Positions 33,692 to 42,500 of a stretch of DNA of 46,852 bases are shown here, piece by piece. A program made the translations under genes and the position numbers. The stretch spans positions 1-46,852 of the forward strand of contig JAJPXG010000134.1 in assembly GCA_021205565.1 (NCBI GenBank). The letters run 5' to 3'. How positions within the stretch are numbered: the stretch's first letter is position 1; each line of letters starts with the position of its first letter. The notes below the pieces were generated by a model, which worked only from the letters and a program-made list of their open reading frames with translations, did not search any database and was not told the origin of the DNA. This stretch comes from Lachnospiraceae bacterium. GTDB taxonomy: Bacteria > Bacillota > Clostridia > Lachnospirales > Lachnospiraceae.

Positions 33692-34851
33692 TATTTAGTC
33701 GCCTCACTTTCCTCTAAGTCCGCCTGCGTCGCTTCGCCGGCTTCATCCGCTGTCTTTGTCTCTGCGGCTGCGGACCCGGATTTTACTGCCTCATCTTCTT
33801 CGGCAAGAGCCGCCTCCGCGGTCTTTAAGGCAATCTCCCGCCTGGCAGCATTTCGCTCTTTTCCGGCCTTCTTTTCCTTTAAATCCGTGCTGTCCTTTGC
33901 AGACTTCGCAGCGTCCGCCCCCTCGGTCAACTCCAGGAAGACATCCTCCAGATTTGCCTGCTTTAAGGCCAGCTCCAGCAGAACCGCGTCATTTCTCGCA
34001 AAGGCCGAGAATATCGCGCGGGACGTTTCATAAATATTGTCCGCGTTCGTCTTCATGCGTACTGTCGTATAGTCGGACTCCTTCTTATCGAAAGTCAGGT
34101 CCGTGATGTGATGCACATCCTTTAAAATCTCCCTCACCCGCATCTCATCCGCATCTGCGGTGATGGTAATTTCATTGGGAGAAAGCAGCTGACTCGTCAG
34201 CTTCTCCGGCTCCCCGAAGGCCACCAGCTTCCCGTGCGAGATAATCATGATCTCGTCGCAGATTGCCTGCACCTCCGAGAGAATGTGCGAGCTTAAAATA
34301 ACCGTATGGTGCTGTCCCAGCTCCTTAATCATATCGCGGATTTCAATAATCTGGATCGGGTCTAAGCCCACCGTCGGCTCATCCAGGATAATGACCTTCG
34401 GGCTGCCCAAAAGCGCCTGCGCAATTCCCACACGCTGCTTGTAGCCCTTGGACAGAGCGGAAATCCGGCGGTTTCGCATCTCCGTGATTTTCGTCTGCTC
34501 CATGCCCTCCTCAATCTGTTTTTTCAGCTCTGCGCCCCGAAGGCCCTTCGCTTCCCCCACAAATGTCAGATACTCCCAAGGCGTCTCGTTTAAGTACAGA
34601 GGCGGCTGCTCCGGCAGATAACCGATCAGCCTTTTTGCCTGATCAGGCTCCTCAAAAATATCATGCCCGTCGATTTTGACCGTACCGTCGGTCGCGGACA
34701 GACAGCCGGTCATGATATTCATCGTGGTCGTTTTTCCCGCGCCGTTTGGTCCCAGAAATCCATAGACATGCCCTTCATTGATTTCAAAGGAAAGGTCGCT
34801 TACGGCTGTAAAATTACCGTACATTTTGGTGAGATGTTCAACCGTTATCAT
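33691..34851 (-). CDS. ABC transporter ATPase with long hydrophilic tail
   Basis: 386 residues from the ATG at 34851, which follows AGGAGGT; a longer frame to 35013 is not needed. The ATPase domain (about 1-300) has Walker A GPNGAGKTT, Q-loop YLPEQPPLYLNETPWEYL, signature LSKGYKQRVGIAQALLG, Walker B VIILDEPTVGLDP and H-loop SSHILSE. Residues from about 310 to the end form a charged Ala/Glu/Lys-rich tail of about 75 residues (KEKKAGKERNAARREIALK, AEAALAEEDEAVKSG) that standard GldA/CcmA-type ATPases lack. It heads the cluster with permease, GldG-like and DUF4340 proteins. Confidence 0.92.
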   Translation of the reverse strand: MITVEHLTKMYGNFTAVSDLSFEINEGHVYGFLGPNGAGKTTTMNIMTGCLSATDGTVKIDGHDIFEEPDQAKRLIGYLPEQPPLYLNETPWEYLTFVGEAKGLRGAELKKQIEEGMEQTKITEMRNRRISALSKGYKQRVGIAQALLGSPKVIILDEPTVGLDPIQIIEIRDMIKELGQHHTVILSSHILSEVQAICDEIMIISHGKLVAFGEPEKLTSQLLSPNEITITADADEMRVREILKDVHHITDLTFDKKESDYTTVRMKTNADNIYETSRAIFSAFARNDAVLLELALKQANLEDVFLELTEGADAAKSAKDSTDLKEKKAGKERNAARREIALKTAEAALAEEDEAVKSGSAAAETKTADEAGEATQADLEESEATK

Positions 34852-35016
34852 ACAAAAACCTCCTGTTTTCCTGAAACGGATCCTGCCAAGGCTCAACCGA
34901 TTTTCATACAGTAAACCTGCAGCTCCACGCTTCGCATTTTTGTATTGTAATGGATAACAGTGAAAAGAAACGGAATCTTTTGTGAAAAAAAGGTGAACAG
35001 AAGCAGCAAACACAGA

Positions 35017-35059
35017 AACCCCCTCAGTCTGGCTCTTTCAAGCGTCAGCTGAGAGGGTT
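35017..35059 (-). terminator. Terminator-like hairpin
   Basis: AACCCCCTCAG (35017-35027) pairs with CTGAGAGGGTT (35049-35059), one mismatch, loop 21 nt. On the minus strand it is followed by GGGTTTCTGTGTTTG, a weak U-rich tail. It probably stops read-through from the YibE/F gene. Confidence 0.55.
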
Positions 35060-35118
35060 CCCTTCTGCATACAATATCATCTCTATGCGATCAAGGCGGT
35101 TGGCCGTTATTGTTTGTC

Positions 35119-35160
35119 GGGGGTCACGCGCAATACGCGCCTGCGCATGACCCCCTTTTT
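35119..35160 (+). terminator. Orphan plus-strand rho-independent terminator
   Basis: GGGGGTCA (35119-35126) pairs with TGACCCCC (35148-35155), extended by GCGCA/TGCGC, and is followed by TTTTT. No plus-strand gene is found before it. Confidence 0.75.
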
Positions 35161-35289
35161 CGTTCCCTGAAACAATTCTGAGTATAGAGGAAGAATGTGT
35201 TCAAACTGTGGTATGAAAATGAAAAGAAAAAGAAGTTTCTGCAAATTTTTTTAAGTATTCTCCCGCGCCGTGGAATCCAGCAGCAGCCG

Positions 35290-36492
35290 TCATTGCTTTT
35301 TTATATGCGGAGGTTCTTTTGTCAGCAGCACCGCAGTGATTGCAGCCACGCAGGGCACCGCCAGTATGATTCCCATGCTTCCGGCAAGCGCACGGATCAT
35401 TTCAATGGTTACAAAATCCGTATTCATCAGCTGCGTAAAGGATACCTGATAAGAGTATATTAAAATCATCATATTGAAGGAAGACCCCGCCACCGCCAGT
35501 ACCAGCGTATTAGCCATCGTACCGGTCGCGTCGCGCCCCACCTTCATGCCGGAAAGGAACAGCTCCTTCGTGGAGATATCCGCACGCTTCGCCTTCAGTT
35601 CATCCATGGCGGAGGCCACGCTCATGGCGATATCCATCACCGCGCCGAGCGCCGTCAGCAGAATGCTCGACAGAAGCAGTCCGCGGATGTGCAGCCCATT
35701 CTCCGCCTGCGCCAAAATCAGCGCCTCCGCCTCATCCGACTGGTATGCGGAAATATGAACCAGGTGCGCGGCAGCGCCTCCCAGAAGCGCGGCAAAGCAG
35801 ACACCGCAGATACAGCCCAGGGCGGCTCCGACTGTTTTGGGCTGCCAGCCTCCCAGAAGGTAGAAGCCCACAATGGTAGCGGCCGCCACCAGAACCATCG
35901 TCAGCGGCACGGACGGATATCCCCGAAGCGTCAGCGGCACCAGCAAAAAGATGGTGCTGACGAAGGCAAACGCCAGTCCCAGGAAAGCCATCAGTCCCTG
36001 CAGGCCGCCGAGCAGAACCAGCGCCACGGCAAAGATCACAACAAACGCAATCAGCCAGGGCGTCCGGTAGTAATTATAAATGGACACGCTGTACTGCCCC
36101 ACGCCACTCGTATCGATCCGGACAGTGAGCATGTCCCCTTCTTCAGCATCCACATTATAGAGCGCGCTGAGATAATCTGTCACCTCCACCACATCACCTT
36201 TGTACCGTCCCGACCGGATTTCCAGCCGCAGAAGCTTGCTGCCCACGGAGTAATTTTCATAGGTCTCGCTTGTCAGCGTATTGTCCTCCAGGACCGCCAG
36301 AACCTTCGCCTTCTCATACTCTATTCCCGTCTCATCCGTGGTTGTGTATCCATTCCAGCCGGTATTCGCCGCATACAGCGCCGCGACGTACAGTGCCAGC
36401 AGCACCGCAATTACAATGATTTTGATGGAGAGCCTTTGCGCCTCCTTTTGTGACAGCTGCTTTTTTAAAGGCTTTTTCTTTCCCTCTGACAT
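35290..36492 (-). CDS. YibE/F-like membrane protein
   Basis: This 400-residue protein has an N-terminal membrane helix (KIIVIAVLLALYVAALYAANT), an extracytoplasmic beta-rich part of about 100 residues (KAKVLAVLEDN, RLEIRSGRYKGDVVEVTDYL), and then a run of seven or so helices with the YibE/F signature region (ALGAVMDIAMSVASAMDEL; FLSGMKVGRDATGTMANTLVLAVAGSS). The family is widespread in Firmicutes and its function is unknown. It lies between the PHP-protein gene and the ABC cluster. The ATG at 36492 follows GAGAGGACAGAGG. Confidence 0.9.
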   Translation of the reverse strand: MSEGKKKPLKKQLSQKEAQRLSIKIIVIAVLLALYVAALYAANTGWNGYTTTDETGIEYEKAKVLAVLEDNTLTSETYENYSVGSKLLRLEIRSGRYKGDVVEVTDYLSALYNVDAEEGDMLTVRIDTSGVGQYSVSIYNYYRTPWLIAFVVIFAVALVLLGGLQGLMAFLGLAFAFVSTIFLLVPLTLRGYPSVPLTMVLVAAATIVGFYLLGGWQPKTVGAALGCICGVCFAALLGGAAAHLVHISAYQSDEAEALILAQAENGLHIRGLLLSSILLTALGAVMDIAMSVASAMDELKAKRADISTKELFLSGMKVGRDATGTMANTLVLAVAGSSFNMMILIYSYQVSFTQLMNTDFVTIEMIRALAGSMGIILAVPCVAAITAVLLTKEPPHIKKQ

Positions 36493-36513
36493 CCTCTGTC
36501 CTCTCCCGAAAGA

Positions 36514-36540
36514 GGGTCTGGGGCGAAACGTCCCAGACCC
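36514..36540 (-). terminator. Terminator after the PHP-protein gene
   Basis: GGGTCTGGG / CCCAGACCC stem with a 9-nt loop, followed on the minus strand by CTCTTTC. It separates the giant gene from YibE/F; the plus strand side ends TTCTCTTTTATTT and could also terminate. Confidence 0.7.
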
Positions 36541-36583
36541 TTCTCTTTTATTTCCTCTTTGGATCAGAAATTATCTGAAATAA

Positions 36584-39500
36584 TTACTGATTGCTTTTCT
36601 TTTTGCGTTTCTGTACCACCAGCAGGGCCGTAACCGCGCCTGCCGCGATGATGGCCAGAACAACCCACAGAACAACATTGCTGCTGTCGCCTGTAGCGGT
36701 GCTGCCTGTCGCCACCGGATCTGCGGCCCCGTACTGTGCGTACAGCCACAGCGGCCCATACCATGCGGTATCATCGTCCACTGCCTCGCCCGCCGGAATG
36801 GTAATCTCATACTCCGTGCCGTCATATTCATATGCGAATACCAGCGTCACATTGCTGTTTTCCACCAACGCCTGCATCACACTGTTCGGCATAGTGTTGT
36901 ACCCGGCAGTCAGCGGAATTGTCACGGTGCCGCCGTTAACGCCTGCTGCCTCAATCTGTGCTATGACATCATTCCAGAAGGTCCAGAAATCCCCGACAGA
37001 TGTGTCGGTACTATCGGTATCCTGGCTGTCGGCAGAAGAATCGGTTGTTGTATCCGTATCAGGAGTCGTCGTATCCGGAGTCGATGTATCATCAGTATCT
37101 GAATCTGACGGTGCCGCTGTGATGGTCAGGGTTACCGGCAGCTCATAGGAGGAGCCGTTCACCTTTACAATCACTGCCGCTGTATGTTCTCCTTCTCCAA
37201 GAGAGCTTAAATAGCTGTCCGTGAAGGTAATCACATTGCCGGAAACGTAATAATTGCCTTCCGCTTCCACTGCGCTGCCGTCTATCGTTACGGCGGCGAT
37301 GTTGCCGGCATTTACTGTAATCACATTGCTCTCCGATACGCTGATCGTGAGGATCTCATCGCAGTCTCTCACACGCAGGACCGCAACCTCCTGTCCAAAG
37401 GTATTACTGTCGGTCGCTAACGTCTCCGGATGCATGTAGAGCACACCCACCGCGCTGACAGCCGCGCCTTCCACAATGGAGGCTGCCAGCGTATTCTTTC
37501 CTGTGGTACCGGAAAGAATATAACCGTCGATGAAAACGACAGTCTCTCCCGTGCCGTCCACGACCGTGAACTGCGCAAGGGTTCCGTCGGAGTTATAGTA
37601 AACAGAGCCTTCCTTCACTGTGCCGACCGCCTGAATCAGCAGGCCGCCGTTTGCAGCGTAATCAGAAGCTTGCGCACAAGTAAGCTTCGTCGGGTCTACT
37701 ATGTTCTCAGCCGCGTTCGCCGCGTCCAGAATGGTGTAGCTCATCACCTTTAACTCGATATCGCCCTGGTATGCCGCCAGGTAACCGGTCACCTCTATAT
37801 AGGTGCCGAGCGCCAGGCCGGATTCCGCGTACGGGAAGATATCTATGCCGCCGGTCTCATCCTGAATGTAGATACAGTCGAAGAAAGCGTTGTCACTGTT
37901 TTCCGTGCCCGCTGTGACATAGCCGCGGACCTTATAGATACTGCCGGAGCCTTCGCCGTCGCCGTAGGCCGCGCGGACAGTTGCAATATCGGTAACAGGC
38001 AGCTCCACCTGTACGTTGGACAGAATGTTGGTGATAATGGTCGTGTTGGCATAGGGCAGATCATAATCGTCCACATCCGCGTCCACCTCAAAGTCGGAGC
38101 AGAACACGCCGCCCGATACAAATATGGTGCCGCCGTAGCCGGAGTCCTCGCAGGCTAAGAAGACTGCCTCCCCCTCCGGAGTGACAATATTATAACTGTA
38201 GCCGGAGCCGCTTTCGATCTCATCCGAAGCGCCCACGCCGTCTCTGTCGCTGTCGATGGAATAGGTTGTATCAAAGCCCTTCACTAACCAGGTGCCGCTG
38301 CCCACATTCACAGTGCAGCCGCTGTACTGGCTGTAGACCTGATAGTCCTCGCCGTCAGCCACGCTGTCCACGTCAACCACGCCGGTAAGCCAGTCGGATT
38401 CCATGTTAAAGGTCTCCAGATAAAGCCGGTAAGCCTGGCCTCCATTGTTGTCAACATCGTAAGCCTCGTCATCGTTCAGGCTCATCGTGGAACCGATCGC
38501 TGCCAGAAGCTTATTCTGCTGTGCTGCAGTATGATACTCCGCAGAGCTGCTGGCCTCACCGTAGTCCGCCAGGCCGCAGACGATAACGCTGCCGCCTGCC
38601 TGTACATAGGCCTGCACCGCCTCAATAAACTCATCCTCATAGAGGCTGGCGGTATAATCGCCTGCATTGGCTGTGCCGCTCTTCTTGGCCGGAGCGGAGA
38701 TAATAAGCAGGGCACAGTCATCCAGGACGCTGTCTTCGCCGTAGTAATCTTCCACATCCTCCACAACAGTCACATTGATGGACAGGTCGGCCGCAAGCGC
38801 TACCAACTCTGTCATATTCCCGCCGTAGTATCCGGTCACATAGTCATTATAATGGCTGCCGTCTACCACCACGTTTGTCACCATATCAGCGGAGACATAG
38901 CTGACTGTCAGCGGTTCCGTGTAAACCTTGGTCACCCCGTTCAGGGTTCCTGTGATGGTCGCCGTGTAAATCGTTGAGCCAAGTCCGCTGTAAGTATAGG
39001 CAAAGCTGTAATCTGCCGTCCCCATGCTCTCGACCACGGTCGGCGTTTCCGTTGTCTTCACAATATCATCTGTGATATCCGTTACATTTCCGTCCAGATC
39101 GGTCACCGTGAAGGTAATGCTCTCCACCGTAAAGTCACTGGATTCATTATTATACAGGCTTAAGGTCATATTCAGCGCCTGATCCTGCACCGCCAGCGCG
39201 TCATCTGCCTCAAAGGTTGAAACATCCAGAGCCTCCACATCGCCTACCCAGACAGGAGCGGTCACCGCAATATCGCCGTCCGCCTCTACTACCTTAATAT
39301 AATAGTAGGAATAGTCGGAGCTGACCGTAAAAATCACGGTATCCTCATTTCCGGCAACCGTCTGTGACACCAGCACATAGCCGCCGTTCACGATCACGGA
39401 TACCGTTCCAAGAGAGCTGTCCGTCGGGTCGCTGATTTTCACAGACAATGTCACCGTACTGTCCACATCACTCTCTGAAAGAATGGTGCCCATGATATTG

Positions 39501-42500
39501 CCGTCCAGCGTGTAATAAATGGACAGGTCATTGTCCTCCGTCGCGTAGACGCGGTAATTGCGCATCGCGTCATAAATGCTTTCCTCGGTCAGGCTGTCCG
39601 CCAGCACCACGGTACGGGCGGTATTCGCGTCGCCCCACAGGCCCTTGTGGTTATCCTGGTTGTTGGTCGGAGCCACATGCCAGCCCTTGTCCAGTGCGCG
39701 CGTATAATACTCGTAGGACGGGAAATAGCTGGAGGAGCCGATGGCGCCCTCGCCGTTGCCGACCTCAATCAATGTAATCAGCTCATCAATCTCCTCATCA
39801 TAATAGGAGAAATCAGAGAAATCACCAAAGGTGGTGCCCGGATGGTTAAACTGACTGATGGAGTCGGTCGCGGTCTTTAACGTCGCATAATAGTTCTGCA
39901 GCGCGGTGGAATAGGTCGTGTAATCCGACTGCGTCCTGCTCTGGAAACCGTCCGTATTATAAGTATTGATATGGCCAAGGCCGTTGGACCAGGTCATTTC
40001 ATAGCCAAAGATTGCCACAAATTCATCTGTGGTGTACTGCTCGGCATAAGCCGTGCCTTCGCTCCACTCCTCGCTGCTGAAGCCGTCGTTGATGGTGACA
40101 GAATCGCTTGACGCATTATCAAAGGAATTGGAGTGGTCGGTCACAGCCAGGAAGTCCAGCGTGTCAGTAGTCTCATGCACCTCAGTCGCGTGCTCGTAAG
40201 CATCTGTGATGCTGCCCGCGCCGTCGGAATAATTGGTGTGGGAGTGAAGCTGGCCGAAGTAAATATTGTACTCCTCCTGGCTTCTCTCCGTAAAGCTTCT
40301 GGTGGTCACGGCGCTGGCGGTATATCCCTCCAGCTCTGCGTAAGCCATTATGCCCACCGCACCAAAACCGCTGTCAAGAGAAATGGGAGAGCTTCCATCC
40401 CCGTTCAGGACATATTCTGTATAAACGACATTCCCTTCGCTGTCCGTCTCATATACATAATTACCGTCTTCATCCGTATCGGTACTGACGGCGTAATAAA
40501 TCGTCGCGCCCTCGGTCGCTGTGGTCAGCGTCACCTCCACGGAACCGTCCCCTGTGTAAACGCCGCCTCCGTTGGGACTGAATTTCACAGAAGAAACTGT
40601 ACCTGCCGCATAGGTCAGGATACGGGTAATACTGTCGCTTCTTCCCTCGCTTACCGCGTAGGTCTCAAGTGTGGCCGGAAGGCTTGACAGAACCGGCTTA
40701 TTGTCCGCACTGTAAAGCTGCCATTCGCCCTCGCCTGTGGAGGTATCCGCGAAGCGGTAGTAAATCGCCGCGCCCTCGGTCGCGCTGCTCAGGGTCAGCT
40801 CGGTACCGACCGCCTGATCCTCCGTATTATCCGGCGTCACGGTCACATAACCGGTAATGTTATCATCCACAATAGGACTGCCGGAAAGCACGACAGAATC
40901 GATACGCACCGTGCCCTGATTGCTGGGAGTGCTGGATACGCCGTTTGCTCTGACTGTGGTGCTGGGAACCAGACGGATGTACAGCGTCTCTGCATTCTCC
41001 GCCCCTTCCGGTACATCAAAGCTGAATGTGATATAGGTAGCCGACTTGATCGAGGTCTTCGCCACACCGTCCGTGATGCTGCCGCTTAAGGAAACCGCCG
41101 AGCTCGTGCCGTCGCTGCTGTATGCGGTATAGCTGCAGCTGTAGGAACCGGTTGTAAAGTTTGTAAAGCTTACTCCGTCAGTGGAATACTGCAGCTGCCA
41201 CTCCCCGGAGCCGGTATTGCTGGCCCGCATGCGGAAGCTTAATTCCATATCGCCCCAGCCCGCGGTAGAAACCACAAACTGCAGATAATCATCCGTACCG
41301 CTGCCAAGTCCGGTGCCGCCCATATACCAGTTGGAAATATCGGTGCTGCCGCTGCTGGTGCCGGTGGTAAACGCCTGCACCGCGCTGCCGCCGACAACCG
41401 CGGTAAAGGTTGCCGCGTCATCCAGCATATCATTGACTGTATATTTGTCACCGCTCACAGCAGTCGTGCCGTCCGCGTAAGGTCCGCCGCCGCCCCACTG
41501 TGCAATGTCCTCCACTAAGGAGGTGTCAATCGTATAATCCTCCTCGCTGACCGGAGAGAATTTCAATGCAAACATGCTCTCGCTGCCGCTTGCAATCGAA
41601 TAATATGTACTCCAGTCGCTGTAGGAACTGTACCACTCCACATACTTGCCGGAGGTCGTATCCTTCAGATAATAGAGCCCGTCGCCGGCGTCCTCTATCG
41701 TCCAGGTATAGTGATTCAGTGTATCCGCAGTGCCGAATGTCAGATAATTGCTGGCATTCATGCCCATATAGGAGCCGTTCTGCTCCAGGGTCAGCGTCTG
41801 CGTTCCATCCTCTGCTGTCGTAACGGTAACGGTCCAGAGCTCTGTGTCACCGTAGCCGCTGATTTTGCCGCTCTCACTCTCCGTAACAGCCACGCCCGCA
41901 TAATAGCTGCTTGAGCTGCTGACGGTCGTGCTGGAAAGCGCGTAGCCGTAAGCCGGATTCCAGATTACATAGGTGCCGTCCGCAAGTGTTATAGTCCCGC
42001 TGCTTTCGCCGCCATCCTCTGCATCCTCCACCGGAGTAAACTGCAGGGCAAACATGCCTTCACTTCCGGAGCTGACAGAAGAATAAAGGCTCCAGTCGCT
42101 CCTGGAAGCATACCATTCCAGATATCTCCCGGTGCCGCTGTTTTGCAGATAATACAGACCATCGCCGGCATCCTCCAGCGTCCATTCGGTATTCTCTGAA
42201 GCTCCGAAGGTCAGATTATAATAAGAGCCGCTGACCACGACTCCCAGATAAGAGTCATCCTGCATAAGCGTCACAGTCTGCGTCCCGTCCTCGCCGGTCA
42301 TGACTGTCACCGTCCAGACCGCCGCGGTGCTGTAGCCAGACAGGACCTCATCCGTAAGCGTTACTTCCTCACCAGCCAGATAATAGGTCGCGTAAGGCGT
42401 GCTGGTCAGCGCCATATCATAGGCAGGCGCCCAGATTACATAGGTGCCGGATACCAGGCCGGTTTCTTCCTCCTCACCGCCGCTTTCGCCTGTGGAGGTT

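Larger units (their letters stand above)
34852..35289. other. Intergenic region with two strong hairpins, possible small RNA
   Basis: This is a 438-nt gap upstream of the ABC operon and after the YibE/F gene. It contains a minus-oriented terminator-like hairpin (35017-35059) and a plus-oriented terminator (35119-35160). No plus-strand protein frame precedes the latter, so a small transcript may end there. No known RNA family is recognised by eye. Confidence 0.45.

Noticed and set aside
35689-36453. 254-codon plus-strand open frame
   Set aside because: Antisense to the YibE/F gene, rich in Gln, His and Arg with no domain; a shadow.
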